Assembly: GCA_022711595.1 (NCBI GenBank)
Contig: JAKLET010000033.1
Coordinates: 1 to 35,796, forward strand
Length of the DNA: 35,796 bases
Source of the DNA: Deltaproteobacteria bacterium
Lineage (GTDB): Bacteria > Desulfobacterota > Syntrophorhabdia > Syntrophorhabdales > Syntrophorhabdaceae
Direction: 5' to 3'
Part shown: one piece after another, positions 27,247-35,796 of the stretch
Numbering within the stretch: position 1 is the first letter of the stretch
Layout: each line of letters begins with the position of its first letter
Program-made: the position numbers and the translations under genes
The notes under the pieces: model-generated
What the model was told of the DNA's origin: nothing
The model's input: only the letters and a program-made list of their open reading frames with translations
Databases searched by the model: none

Positions 27247-27980
27247 CGGGAATACTGGCCGCCTCCGACCTCTCCAAGACCTACAACGCCAGAAAGGTCG
27301 TCGACGGCATCAGCATGCAGATGGAAACCGGTGAGATCGTGGGACTTTTCGGCCCTAACGGAGCCGGGAAAACAACATCCTTCTACATGATCATCGGTTT
27401 TATCAAGCCCAACGGCGGAAAGATACTTCTCGACGGCGAGGACATCACGGAGCTTCCCATGTTCATGCGGGCAAGAAAGGGTATTACCTACCTGCCGCAG
27501 GAACCGTCGGTTTTTAAAAAAATGACAGTGCAGGACAACCTCAGGGCTATTCTGGAGTTCCTCGGCATCGACGGCGAAATGATAAATCACCGGGTCATGG
27601 AGATACTGGAGTCCTTCAAGCTTGAACACCTGGCGCGCAACAGCGCTGACTCCCTCTCCGGAGGCGAGCGCAGAAGGCTGGAGATAGCGAGGGCGCTTAT
27701 GACATCGCCGCACTTCATGCTCCTCGACGAGCCCTTCTCCGGCATAGACCCCATATCGGTCTCGGACCTGAAAAAGATAATCTTCGGTCTCAAGCACCGG
27801 GGCATCGGCGTGCTCCTGTCCGACCACAACGTCAGGGAATCGCTGCCAATATGCGACAGGGCCTATGTTGTCAACGAGGGCAAGGTGCTCCTCGAGGGCA
27901 CACCGGAGAGCGTTGCCCAGGACAAGATCGTAAGAGAAGTGTACCTGGGAGAGGAATTCAATATCGATGTTGGAACTTAA
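27243..27980 (+). CDS. lptB: LPS export ABC transporter ATPase LptB
   Basis: The cytoplasmic ATPase that powers LPS extraction with LptFG. The Walker A GPNGAGKTT, signature LSGGERRRLEIARAL, Walker B FMLLDEPFSGIDP and switch histidine (LLSDHNVRE) are intact. The 245-residue length and position before rpoN are typical. It overlaps rpoN by 14 bp. Confidence 0.97.
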   Translation: MTGILAASDLSKTYNARKVVDGISMQMETGEIVGLFGPNGAGKTTSFYMIIGFIKPNGGKILLDGEDITELPMFMRARKGITYLPQEPSVFKKMTVQDNLRAILEFLGIDGEMINHRVMEILESFKLEHLARNSADSLSGGERRRLEIARALMTSPHFMLLDEPFSGIDPISVSDLKKIIFGLKHRGIGVLLSDHNVRESLPICDRAYVVNEGKVLLEGTPESVAQDKIVREVYLGEEFNIDVGT

Positions 27981-29355
27981 ACAGACCCAGAAATTATCAC
28001 CCGTGCTGACGCAGCAGCTCCAGCAGGCCATCCGGCTGCTGCAGCTCTCGAAGCTGGAACTTGTCGAGGCCATCGAGCAGGAGGTAAAGGAAAACCCCAT
28101 CCTGGAGGTCGGTGAAGAGGAAACCTCCAGAGAGGAAGCGCAAAGAAGCGAGCGGGAGCAGGAAGAGACCAGGGAAGAAAAGCAGGAGATGGAGGAATTG
28201 CTGGAGCGATTCTCGCCGTCGGAAGAATTCATTCCAAGAGAGGACAAGGACGCACCCGACTACGAGAACATGGTCAGAAAGACCTACAATCTCCGGGACC
28301 ACCTGCGCTGGCAGGTCGGCCTTTCAGAGTTCGACCCCCGGGAACGGTTGGTGGCCGAATGGATCATAGAGAACATCGACGACAACGGGTATCTTATCTG
28401 CAGCCTTGAAGAGATCTCCAAGGACTCGGGTTTTCCCGTGGAAGAGCTTGAACCGGTGCTGAAAAAAGTGCAGAAGCTGGAACCCACCGGAGTCGGAGCC
28501 CGCGACCTCAAGGAATGCATCCTTCTTCAGTACGATGCGGCGGGGGAGAAAGACCCCGTTCTGGAGAGCATCATCATCGACCATTTCGACCTTTTCCAGC
28601 ACAACAACCTTAAAGGTATCTTAAAGGCGACGGGACATTCCCCGGAGCGGGTAAAGGAAGCCTTTGAAAAGATCAAGTCCTTCGATCCCAAACCGGGGAG
28701 GAACTTCAGCGACGAGCTCATCTCATACATCGTGCCGGATATTTACGTGGTCAAGACGGAAGACGGTTTTGACATAGCGCTCAACAATGACGACATTCCC
28801 GAGCTAAGGATGAGCCGGTATTACCTGGAGCTTGTTACCAACAAAAAGGTCGGCGGCGATACAAAAAAGTACATAAAGAACAAGATGAAACAGGCCGAGT
28901 GGTTCATTAAAAGCATCCAGCAGCGGCAAAGGACGCTCTATCTTGTCGCGCAGAGTATAGTGAACTTCCAGCGCGAATTCTTTGAGAACGGCCTGCGGTC
29001 GCTCAGGCCGCTGATACTGAAGGACGTCGCACAGGACGTGGGTGTGCACGAGTCCACGGTGAGCCGCATAACAACAAGTAAATACATGAGCACGCCGCAC
29101 GGTGTATATGAGTTGAAATTCTTCTTCCCGACAAGCATAAACAAGGGCGAGGGGGACCCCCTCTCCACGAATGTTGTCATGGACTTCATAATGGAGTTTA
29201 TAAAAAAAGAGGACAAGAGAAAACCCATGACCGATGACGAGATCGCCCATATCCTGAAATCACGGCATGACATCAACATCGCGCGCCGCACTGTCGCGAA
29301 ATACCGGGAGATACTCAATATACGGTCTTCGAGGGAAAGGACGGTGATGGAATAA
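27967..29355 (+). CDS. rpoN: RNA polymerase sigma-54 factor
   Basis: The enhancer-dependent sigma factor. The Gln/Leu-rich region I starts at residue 1 (QTQKLSPVLTQQLQQAIRLLQ), an acidic Glu-rich linker follows (about 45-90), then the core-binding domain and the RpoN box ARRTVAKYRE (439-448), which reads the -24 element. The 462-residue length is normal. It begins inside the lptB 3' end. The following genes hpf and ptsN are its usual neighbours. Confidence 0.97.
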   Translation: MLELKQTQKLSPVLTQQLQQAIRLLQLSKLELVEAIEQEVKENPILEVGEEETSREEAQRSEREQEETREEKQEMEELLERFSPSEEFIPREDKDAPDYENMVRKTYNLRDHLRWQVGLSEFDPRERLVAEWIIENIDDNGYLICSLEEISKDSGFPVEELEPVLKKVQKLEPTGVGARDLKECILLQYDAAGEKDPVLESIIIDHFDLFQHNNLKGILKATGHSPERVKEAFEKIKSFDPKPGRNFSDELISYIVPDIYVVKTEDGFDIALNNDDIPELRMSRYYLELVTNKKVGGDTKKYIKNKMKQAEWFIKSIQQRQRTLYLVAQSIVNFQREFFENGLRSLRPLILKDVAQDVGVHESTVSRITTSKYMSTPHGVYELKFFFPTSINKGEGDPLSTNVVMDFIMEFIKKEDKRKPMTDDEIAHILKSRHDINIARRTVAKYREILNIRSSRERTVME

Positions 29356-29443
29356 AGACATAACATTCCGGATGCATGTACAGCTTGGGTTGCCTTGACG
29401 CGGGTTATGTGACTGATTTACGTAATACTTACGGGGAACTGGA

Positions 29444-29472
29444 TTGACACTGCATGGCATATCTGTTAATGT
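29444..29472 (+). promoter_or_regulatory. Candidate promoter in the rpoN-hpf gap
   Basis: TTGACA (29444-29449), a 17-bp spacer and TAATGT (29467-29472), with TG at 29464-29465 making an extended -10. The 168-bp gap is otherwise empty. It would let hpf and the downstream PTS genes be expressed apart from the LPS genes. Confidence 0.5.
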
Positions 29473-29523
29473 TATGGGCGTGGGTTGGTTCAGGCCAACC
29501 TTATTTTTATCAACGGAGGTACC

Positions 29524-30048
29524 ATGGATATCACGACCAGCTTCAGACATATTAGTGCAAGCGAAGATGTAAAACGCTATGTCGAAGAAAAACTCGCGCG
29601 TCTCCAGAAGTACGTGGAGACCCCCTTGGATATACACGTCGTCATCTCCCTCGAAAGGAGATACCGTCAACGCATCGACGTCATGTTCACCATCAACGGG
29701 GTTGTCATCAACGCGCACGAGGTAATGGACGATATCTACGCAGCCGTGGACAAGATACTCGATAAGCTTGAGCGCAGGCTGACGAAGTACCGGGACAAGA
29801 TAAAAGAATTCCGCGAAAGCAAGTCGAAGCGCATCGCCGCGCCGCAGACGGTGGAGGAATCAGGGATCATTGTCACGAGGACCGTAGACGCAAAACCCAT
29901 GGATCCGGAGGAGGCCGTAATGCAGCTTAAAGCCTCCGGCGACATGTTCATGGTCTTTCGTGAACGCGAGGGAGACAACGTGTGCATCGTATATAAAAGG
30001 AAGGACGGGAAGTTCAGTCTTATTGAAACGATGGGAAAAGGTTCTTGA
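29524..30048 (+). CDS. hpf: Ribosome hibernation promoting factor, long form
   Basis: Binds the 30S subunit and dimerises ribosomes in stationary phase. The N-terminal HPF/RaiA domain is residues 1-100 (DITTSFRHISASEDVKRYVE; INGVVINAHEVMDDIYAAVD). A linker leads to the C-terminal dimerisation domain, about 120-174 (MDPEEAVMQLKASGDMFMVF). The ATG at 29524 follows GGAGGT; an upstream in-frame start has no such site. The stop overlaps the ptsN start by 4 bp. Confidence 0.95.
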   Translation: MDITTSFRHISASEDVKRYVEEKLARLQKYVETPLDIHVVISLERRYRQRIDVMFTINGVVINAHEVMDDIYAAVDKILDKLERRLTKYRDKIKEFRESKSKRIAAPQTVEESGIIVTRTVDAKPMDPEEAVMQLKASGDMFMVFREREGDNVCIVYKRKDGKFSLIETMGKGS

Positions 30049-30506
30049 GGCTTGTCGACATATTGAAAGAGTCCTCGGTCGTTGCCGATATCAAGGGGAA
30101 GACCAAGAAGGACGTGCTGTCCGAGCTTGTGGGACAACTGGTAAAAGCCAACCTCATTAAAGACCCGGGACCGGCTACCGCCGTCGTTATGGAGCGTGAG
30201 GCCCTGGGCAGCACCGGCATCGGTGACGGGGTGGCCATCCCCCACGGCAAGATGAAAGGTGCGGGCGAGATCCTGTGCGCCTTCGGCCGCTCGATCGGCG
30301 GAGTCGATTTCGATGCCGCCGACGGGCAGCCTGTCCATATCTTTTTTCTTGTACTGGCACCTGAAGATTCAGCCAGTGCTCACCTGACTGTCCTGTCAAG
30401 GATCTCCAAGATCCTTCGAGACCAGACTTTCAGAAAGAGACTGCTTGGCCTCCCCGATGCCCATGCCATATATGAGAGCATCGCGGAGGAGGACGACAAG
30501 CTGTAA
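30045..30506 (+). CDS. ptsN: Nitrogen-type PTS EIIA component
   Basis: A regulatory phosphocarrier of the EIIA-Ntr family, 153 residues. The phospho-accepting His67 lies in VAIPHGKMKG. The TTG start overlaps the hpf stop (TTGA) with AAAAGG upstream; no ATG alternative gives a family-length protein. It would receive phosphate from HPr and modulate target proteins rather than transport sugar. Confidence 0.94.
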   Translation: MRLVDILKESSVVADIKGKTKKDVLSELVGQLVKANLIKDPGPATAVVMEREALGSTGIGDGVAIPHGKMKGAGEILCAFGRSIGGVDFDAADGQPVHIFFLVLAPEDSASAHLTVLSRISKILRDQTFRKRLLGLPDAHAIYESIAEEDDKL

Positions 30507-30596
30507 AGGTCTTTTCGGGGGGCCAGTCAACATGGGCGGCCACCGGAAAACGGGCACGAGACCATACGGGGCCATGACCCCCCGGGAAAAAGGCAC

Positions 30597-31535
30597 ATGA
30601 AAGGTATAGCGGTCCAGGAACTCGTTGATGACGAACTGTACGGATTGGAGCTGGAGGTCCTTGCCGGGAAAAAAGGCCTTTCAAGGAAGATATACAACCC
30701 CAGGATCCAGAAGCTGGGCCTTGTCATAACGGGTCACATGGTCTATCTCCATCCCCACAGGGTCCAGATCCTCGGCAACATCGAGATATCCTACCTGAGA
30801 TCCCTTGCGGAGGCTGAAAGCAGGCGCATCATCAAGGAGCTTTGCAGGAACAACGTCGTCTGTTTCATCATCGCAAGAAATCTGAAGGTTCCCGAACATT
30901 TCCTCACAGCAGCGGAGGAAAAAGGGATCCCCATGCTCAGGACGAAGCTCGTCACCTCCATCTTTATAGAGAGGATCTCGAAGCTCCTTGAAGAGTGGCT
31001 TGCCCCCTCCACCTCGGTGCACGGTGTCCTGATGGACATACTCGGTGTGGGCGCGCTCATCATGGGGAGGCCGGGTATCGGCAAGAGCGAGAATGCCCTG
31101 GAGCTTATCATGCGCGGCCACCGTCTTGTTGTGGACGATGCGGTGCAGGTGAAAAAGATCGGAGCCATCGATCTGTACGGCGAGGCTCCGGAAATGATCA
31201 AGAGCCTCCTCGAGATTCGCGGTGTGGGGATAGTCGATATACGCCACCTCTTCGGCGTATCAGCGGTCATCGACAAAAAAAAGATAGATCTTGTGATCGA
31301 GCTTTTCGACTGGGACACGTCCCTCGAATGTGAGCGCGTAGGCCTCAGGGAAGACAAATACAGGGTGCTCAGCGTCGATCTGCCTTTCGTGAGGATACCC
31401 ATCAGCTCCGGCAAGAACGTCTCGGCGATCATCGAGCTGGCGTGCCGCAACTTCATTCTCCGCAGGCAGGGCATCAATACGGCCGTGGAGCTGGAAAAGA
31501 GGATGCTCAGGTCCATGGAAGGAGGGCGGGACTGA
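30597..31535 (+). CDS. hprK: HPr kinase/phosphorylase
   Basis: Phosphorylates and dephosphorylates HPr on its regulatory serine. The Walker A loop is GRPGIGKS (157-164) and the family signature EIRGVGIVDIRHLFG follows. The 312-residue length is usual. The HPr encoded at 32807 has a serine at the standard target position. AAAAAGG precedes the ATG; the 90-bp gap before it holds no clear promoter. The stop shares one base with the rapZ start (TGATG). Confidence 0.96.
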   Translation: MKGIAVQELVDDELYGLELEVLAGKKGLSRKIYNPRIQKLGLVITGHMVYLHPHRVQILGNIEISYLRSLAEAESRRIIKELCRNNVVCFIIARNLKVPEHFLTAAEEKGIPMLRTKLVTSIFIERISKLLEEWLAPSTSVHGVLMDILGVGALIMGRPGIGKSENALELIMRGHRLVVDDAVQVKKIGAIDLYGEAPEMIKSLLEIRGVGIVDIRHLFGVSAVIDKKKIDLVIELFDWDTSLECERVGLREDKYRVLSVDLPFVRIPISSGKNVSAIIELACRNFILRRQGINTAVELEKRMLRSMEGGRD

Positions 31536-32380
31536 TGGATGTTCTTATTGTCAGCGGTATCTCCGGTTCGGGCAAAACAACTTTCCTGAGGGCCCTGGAG
31601 GACATAGGGTTCTTCTGCGTCGACAATTTTCCCCTGGTCATGCTTTTGAAGTTCCTGGAACTCAACCGCAGCGAAAAGGAGAAGATATCCCGCCTGGCCT
31701 TTGTGGTGGATGTCCGCCTGAGGGATTTCTTTGAAGGCGGAGGAGAGATCATAGACAAGGTAAAGAAAGAATTTGGCGCAAAGATGCTTTTTCTGGAAAG
31801 CTCCGAAGACATCCTTGTCAGGCGCTACCGGGAGACAAGACGCTCTCACCCTCTGTTCAACTCGTCGAATATCAAGGACGCCCTGAAAGAAGAACGGGAA
31901 CTGGTGTTGTGGCTCAGGGACAAAGCGGACCAGGTCATCGACACGACACACCTGATCCCCCATGAACTGCGCAGTTTCGTGCTCAGGAAATACGGGACCG
32001 AGGACCAGCGGATGAAGATCAACATCATGTCCTTCGGATACGCCTTCGGCCTCCCTCTTGAGGCCGATATGGTCCTGGACGTGAGGTTTGTGCCGAACCC
32101 CTTTTTCGTTGAAGGCCTCCGGGACAAGACAGGCCTCAATGATGAGGTGGCGGCGTTCATTAAATCACAGGAAGTATTCAGGAAATATTTTCTTTTTCTT
32201 TCCGATTTTTTGGTGTACCTTATACCTTTGTTCGAGAAGGAAGGGAAAAGCTATCTGACCATATGTTTCGGATGTACCGGAGGGAAGCACCGGTCTGTTT
32301 TCATTGCCGGCGAACTTGCGGAGCAGCTGACGGCAATGGGTTATAATGTATCGATAGTCCACAGGGACATCGAGAGGTAA
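31535..32380 (+). CDS. rapZ: RapZ-family nucleotide-binding protein
   Basis: A 281-residue P-loop protein: Walker A GISGSGKTT (8-16), Walker B-like VVDVRLR, and the C-terminal domain with MSFGYAFGLP and CTGGKHRSV. In E. coli RapZ guides RNase E to the GlmZ small RNA and so sets amino-sugar supply for the envelope. The role in this lineage is less certain. It is coupled to hprK through TGATG and has GGAGGG upstream. Confidence 0.95.
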   Translation: MDVLIVSGISGSGKTTFLRALEDIGFFCVDNFPLVMLLKFLELNRSEKEKISRLAFVVDVRLRDFFEGGGEIIDKVKKEFGAKMLFLESSEDILVRRYRETRRSHPLFNSSNIKDALKEERELVLWLRDKADQVIDTTHLIPHELRSFVLRKYGTEDQRMKINIMSFGYAFGLPLEADMVLDVRFVPNPFFVEGLRDKTGLNDEVAAFIKSQEVFRKYFLFLSDFLVYLIPLFEKEGKSYLTICFGCTGGKHRSVFIAGELAEQLTAMGYNVSIVHRDIER

Positions 32381-32389
32381 GGAGGGGAC

Positions 32390-32800
32390 ATGACGGGTCT
32401 CGTTGTGGTGGCCCATTTCAACCTTGCGCGGGAAATGGTGGCCGCCACGGAATTGATCGTTGGAAAGCAGGAGCAGTTCGTTGCCGTCGATATAGTTCCC
32501 GATGAACCGGTGGAAAAGATAAAAGAAAAGATCGTTTTATCGTTGAAAGAATGTAACAGCGGCGACGGAGTGATCATACTGACGGACATGTTCGGAGGAA
32601 CCCCTTCCAACATAAGTCTGTCCTTTCTGGAGGATGGCAATGTGGAAGTGGTGGCCGGCGTCAACCTTCCCATGCTCATCAAGCTGGTGACGTACCGGGA
32701 AGGAAAACCTCTGGACGAACTTGCGAGCTTTATCACTCAGTACGGACAGAAGAACATATACCTTGCGACGGATGTCCTCAAGGCGCGGAAGAAGGAATAG
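32390..32800 (+). CDS. Mannose-family PTS EIIA domain protein
   Basis: A 136-residue single-domain EIIA of the mannose/fructose type. The phospho-accepting His9 lies in VVVAHFNLA, and ILTDMFGGTPSNIS is the conserved core. No EIIB, EIIC or EIID gene is in the window, so it is likely regulatory. It lies 9 bp after rapZ and 6 bp before HPr. Confidence 0.93.
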   Translation: MTGLVVVAHFNLAREMVAATELIVGKQEQFVAVDIVPDEPVEKIKEKIVLSLKECNSGDGVIILTDMFGGTPSNISLSFLEDGNVEVVAGVNLPMLIKLVTYREGKPLDELASFITQYGQKNIYLATDVLKARKKE

Positions 32801-32806
32801 GCTTTC

Positions 32807-33073
32807 ATGCAGGAAGGGATATTTACGATCAGGAACAGGCTTGGCCTCCACGCGAGGGCCGCGGCGATGTTCGTTAAGGCGGCCGCAAAGTTCAAGTCCA
32901 GCGTGATGGTCGAAAAGGACGGGATGGAGGTCAACGGAAAAAGCATCATGGGCCTTCTCATGCTGGCCTGTCCGCTGGGGAGCAAGGTGGTCCTCAAGAC
33001 CGAAGGGGACGACGAAGAAAAGGCCTTTAAGGAGCTTGGAGGCCTCGTGAACGATGGATTTAACGAGGAATGA
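32807..33073 (+). CDS. ptsH: Phosphocarrier protein HPr
   Basis: An 88-residue HPr. His15 (GLHARAA) is the enzyme I phosphorylation site, and Ser46 in NGKSIMGL is the HPr kinase site; both are intact. It passes phosphate from enzyme I to the EIIA proteins. The stop overlaps the ptsI start by 4 bp. Confidence 0.96.
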   Translation: MQEGIFTIRNRLGLHARAAAMFVKAAAKFKSSVMVEKDGMEVNGKSIMGLLMLACPLGSKVVLKTEGDDEEKAFKELGGLVNDGFNEE

Positions 33074-34860
33074 AGGAAGAGTTATTCGCCAATAAGACAC
33101 TGGAAGGCATCGGTGTTTCTTCAGGGATCACCATCGGGAGGGTCCACCTCCTTGAGCGGGGTGCGGTTTCCATAACGAAGCGCTCCATAACGCAGCGCCA
33201 GGTGGAAAGAGAAATCAGCCGCCTGAAGAGCGCGATCCAGGGAGCGATCGACGAACTGAGCAATATAAAAGATACCATTCCTGACGACGACGTGCGCAAG
33301 CACACCTTCATTATAGACGCCCATATACTGATCCTCCAGGATGATTTTTTTGCAAATTCGGTCATTGAGGTCATACGCGGCGAGCACATAAACGCCGAGT
33401 GGGCCCTTGATGTTGTCGTCTCCAGGTTCCTTGCCAGTTTCGAAAAGGTCGAAGACCCCTATCTGAAGGAACGCGGCCACGATATCAGATACATCTACGA
33501 AAGGCTTGTCAGGATCCTCATAGGCGGAAAGAAATCTTCCATGGACACAAAGAACGTCAAGGGAAGATCGATAATCGTAGCCCACGACCTCTCCCCTGCC
33601 GATACGATACAGCTCAACATCAACCGGATCTCCGGATTTACCACCGACGTGGGCGGCAGGACCTCCCACACCTCCATCGTCGCACGGGCACTCGAGATAC
33701 CTGCCGTGGTGGGAGTGGGGAACGTGACGAGCCTTGTCAAGAACAATGATCTTGTCATCATAGACGGCGAAGACGGTGTCGTCATAATCAACCCCGACAA
33801 AGAATTGCAGAAGGAATACATGGCGCGGCAGGCCCACCTGAGGACCCAGAAGAAGGAATATCTCAGGGTGGCCAGGCTGAAGGCGGAGACAAAGGACGGC
33901 TTCCGGCTGAAGGTGGGGGCCAACATCGAGCTTCTGGCCGAGATGGACATCGTCGAAAAATACGGTGCGCAGGGCATTGGGCTCTACCGCACGGAATATA
34001 TCTACCTGTCAAAGAAGAACGACCTTCCCACGGAGATGGACCATTACCATATCTACCGGAAGCTCGCAGAAAACAGGTCGTTGGAATATATAACGATAAG
34101 GACCCTCGATATCGGCGGAGACAAGTTTGTATCGGAGATCGAGATACCGCAAGAGATAAATCCCGCAATGGGGCTGAGGGCCATCAGGCTTTGCATCAAG
34201 GAGGTCCCCCTTTTCAAGGCACAGCTCAAGGGCATCCTCCGGGCGAGCGCCTTCGGGCCGCTGAGGATCCTCATACCCATGGTGTCCGGTATCGAGGAGG
34301 TGCGCAAAACGAAGGCCATCATCGCCGAATGCATGGAAGAGCTCTCCCGTAAGCGTGTAAGTTTCAACAAGAACATCAAGACAGGCATAATGATCGAGGT
34401 ACCCTCGGCATGTATGATAAGCGACAAGCTTGCCGCGGAGGTGGATTTCTTCAGTATCGGCACCAATGACCTTATCCAGTATACCCTTGCCATAGACAGG
34501 GTCAACGAATATGTTTCATATCTTTATGAACCGCTCCATCCGGCGGTTCTCAAAATGATCAAAAAGGCCGTCGATGACGCCCACGCCCACAAGATCACCA
34601 TAGCCCTGTGCGGCGAGATGGCCGGTGAGCCCCGTTATGTACCGGTCCTTCTCGGGCTCGGGCTCGACGAGCTCAGTATGAACCCTTACTCCATTCCGAG
34701 GGCGAAGAAGGCCATAAGGGGCCTCGACCACGGGTATTGCAGGGAGCTCCTCGAGGAGATCATGAAAAAAGATTCTCCCGGTGAGGCGGAGGCGATGCTC
34801 GATGAAGAAATGACAAGGCTGCTGCCGGGGGATTTCTCCAAGGGCCACGGATATAATTAA
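33070..34860 (+). CDS. ptsI: PTS enzyme I
   Basis: Phosphoenolpyruvate-protein phosphotransferase, 596 residues. The active His200 lies in GGRTSHTSIVARALEIPAVVG-type sequence, and the PEP-binding domain has GLYRTEYIYL, PMVSGIEEVR, FFSIGTNDLIQYT and the late catalytic LCGEMAG. There is no N-terminal GAF domain, so it is the classical form rather than the EI-Ntr form, despite serving an apparently regulatory PTS here. Confidence 0.97.
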   Translation: MKEELFANKTLEGIGVSSGITIGRVHLLERGAVSITKRSITQRQVEREISRLKSAIQGAIDELSNIKDTIPDDDVRKHTFIIDAHILILQDDFFANSVIEVIRGEHINAEWALDVVVSRFLASFEKVEDPYLKERGHDIRYIYERLVRILIGGKKSSMDTKNVKGRSIIVAHDLSPADTIQLNINRISGFTTDVGGRTSHTSIVARALEIPAVVGVGNVTSLVKNNDLVIIDGEDGVVIINPDKELQKEYMARQAHLRTQKKEYLRVARLKAETKDGFRLKVGANIELLAEMDIVEKYGAQGIGLYRTEYIYLSKKNDLPTEMDHYHIYRKLAENRSLEYITIRTLDIGGDKFVSEIEIPQEINPAMGLRAIRLCIKEVPLFKAQLKGILRASAFGPLRILIPMVSGIEEVRKTKAIIAECMEELSRKRVSFNKNIKTGIMIEVPSACMISDKLAAEVDFFSIGTNDLIQYTLAIDRVNEYVSYLYEPLHPAVLKMIKKAVDDAHAHKITIALCGEMAGEPRYVPVLLGLGLDELSMNPYSIPRAKKAIRGLDHGYCRELLEEIMKKDSPGEAEAMLDEEMTRLLPGDFSKGHGYN

Positions 34861-34902
34861 TGGAATATTTGTTAATTTGATTATACAAGGAGGAAGTAGA
34901 AA

Positions 34903-35796
34903 ATGGGAATGAGCAGATATTTTTTCACGTCTGAATCGGTAGCGGAAGGACATCCGGACAAGGTTGCCGATCAGATATCGGACGCGGTGCTTGATGCCAT
35001 CATCGGCCAGGACAAGAAGGCCCGGGTGGCATGCGAAACATACGTAACGACAGGTCTCGCGCTTGTCGGAGGCGAGATAACCACGGATTGTTATGTAAAT
35101 GTGCCGGATATAGTCCGGCAGACTGTGAAGGGGATAGGGTATAACGATTCCTCGATGGGGTTCGACTGGGAGACATGTTCGGTGCTGACCGCGATCGATG
35201 AGCAGTCCCCCGATATCGCCATGGGCGTCAACGAGACGACCGACCACGAGCAGGGTGCCGGCGACCAGGGCCTCATGTTCGGATATGCCTGCAACGAAAC
35301 GGCCGAATTCATGCCCATGTCAATAATGTATGCACACAAGCTTATAAAAAAGCTTGCCGATGTACGCAAGGCGGGCGTGCTCCCCTTCCTGCGCCCGGAC
35401 GGGAAGAGCCAGGTGACCGTAGAATATATAGACAGGATACCGGTCAGGGTCGAGGCGGTGGTCATCGCCGCGCAGCACAACCCCGACGTAACCATCGAGA
35501 AGATCCGCGAAGGCATCACGGAAGAGGTGATAAAGAGGATAATCCCTGCCGAGATGATGGACGACAATACGAAGATATTCATCAATTCCACGGGAAGGTT
35601 CGTCGTGGGCGGCCCCAAGGGCGACTGCGGTGTTACGGGAAGGAAGATCATAGTCGATACATACGGCGGTGTGGGCAGCCACGGCGGCGGCGCTTTTTCA
35701 GGAAAAGACCCCTCAAAGGTGGACCGGAGCGCCTCCTACATGGCCCGCTATATCGCAAAGAACCTCGTGGCTGCGGGACTTGCAGACAGGCTGGAA
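34903..35796 (+). CDS. metK: S-adenosylmethionine synthetase (partial, 3' end off window)
   Basis: Makes S-adenosylmethionine from methionine and ATP. The first 298 codons are present; the full protein is normally about 390. The N-terminal [20 protein letters not shown], the central [12 protein letters not shown] and the [14 protein letters not shown] segment then the [10 protein letters not shown] loop identify it. AAGGAGGA lies 8 bp before the ATG. The 42-bp gap after ptsI leaves no room for a SAM riboswitch. Confidence 0.97.
   Translation, partial: MGMSRYFFTSESVAEGHPDKVADQISDAVLDAIIGQDKKARVACETYVTTGLALVGGEITTDCYVNVPDIVRQTVKGIGYNDSSMGFDWETCSVLTAIDEQSPDIAMGVNETTDHEQGAGDQGLMFGYACNETAEFMPMSIMYAHKLIKKLADVRKAGVLPFLRPDGKSQVTVEYIDRIPVRVEAVVIAAQHNPDVTIEKIREGITEEVIKRIIPAEMMDDNTKIFINSTGRFVVGGPKGDCGVTGRKIIVDTYGGVGSHGGGAFSGKDPSKVDRSASYMARYIAKNLVAAGLADRLE

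Noticed and set aside
29380-29480. Sigma-54 promoter upstream of hpf
   Set aside because: TGGCAT and GG...GC elements occur but not with the required GG-N10-GC spacing.
34861-34902. SAM riboswitch upstream of metK
   Set aside because: Only 42 bp separate it from ptsI, and no terminator or conserved stem is present.

Overview
The window reads as chromosome from a Gram-negative, probably anaerobic member of the Desulfobacterota (former Deltaproteobacteria), perhaps near Syntrophorhabdus. Three things suggest this: the gene order pyrG-kdsA-kdsD-lptC/A-lptB-rpoN-hpf-ptsN-hprK-rapZ-EIIA-HPr-EI; LPS genes beside an HPr kinase; and a TRAP transporter next to a molybdenum hydroxylase. The taxonomic call is inference from gene content and was not tested by search. 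No rRNA, tRNA, CRISPR array or insertion sequence was seen.

Region 1 (1-8.5 kb) is accessory metabolism. An exact 88-bp tandem repeat at the left edge duplicates the 3' end of an unknown gene. A TRAP solute-binding protein (minus strand) diverges from a plus-strand operon: a small Cys-rich protein, the FAD, 2Fe-2S and molybdopterin subunits of a xanthine-dehydrogenase-family hydroxylase, a small C2H2 zinc-finger-like protein and a CoxG-like protein. The TRAP permease genes dctQM lie beyond this operon on the minus strand, so the hydroxylase operon splits the transporter locus. Clear promoters and terminators bound each unit. The likely logic is import of an organic acid followed by Mo-dependent hydroxylation or dehydroxylation. 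The substrate cannot be read from the sequence.

Region 2 (8.5-19 kb) is a plus-strand mix: mobA-rimI, pyrK-pyrD-recJ, a YbaK-type deacylase, a truncated membrane-protein gene that keeps its promoter, a PaaI-type thioesterase, an FAD oxidoreductase, a PflX-type radical SAM protein, an adenosine-specific-kinase-family protein and an exported metallo-beta-lactamase-fold protein. Many gaps here hold long imperfect inverted repeats, each built from its own short reiterated word. This is the most unusual non-coding signal in the window.

Region 3 (19-35.8 kb) is dense and co-oriented with many start/stop overlaps. It runs: aminotransferase, homoserine dehydrogenase and an archaeal-type phosphoglycerate-mutase homologue (possible homoserine kinase); pyrG; kdsA and kdsD for KDO; an apparent LptC-LptA fusion and LptB for LPS export; sigma-54; the ribosome hibernation factor; and a phosphotransferase regulatory set (EIIA-Ntr, HPr kinase, RapZ, EIIA-Man, HPr, enzyme I) with no sugar permease. 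A metK gene runs off the right edge. kdsC, usually found here, is absent.
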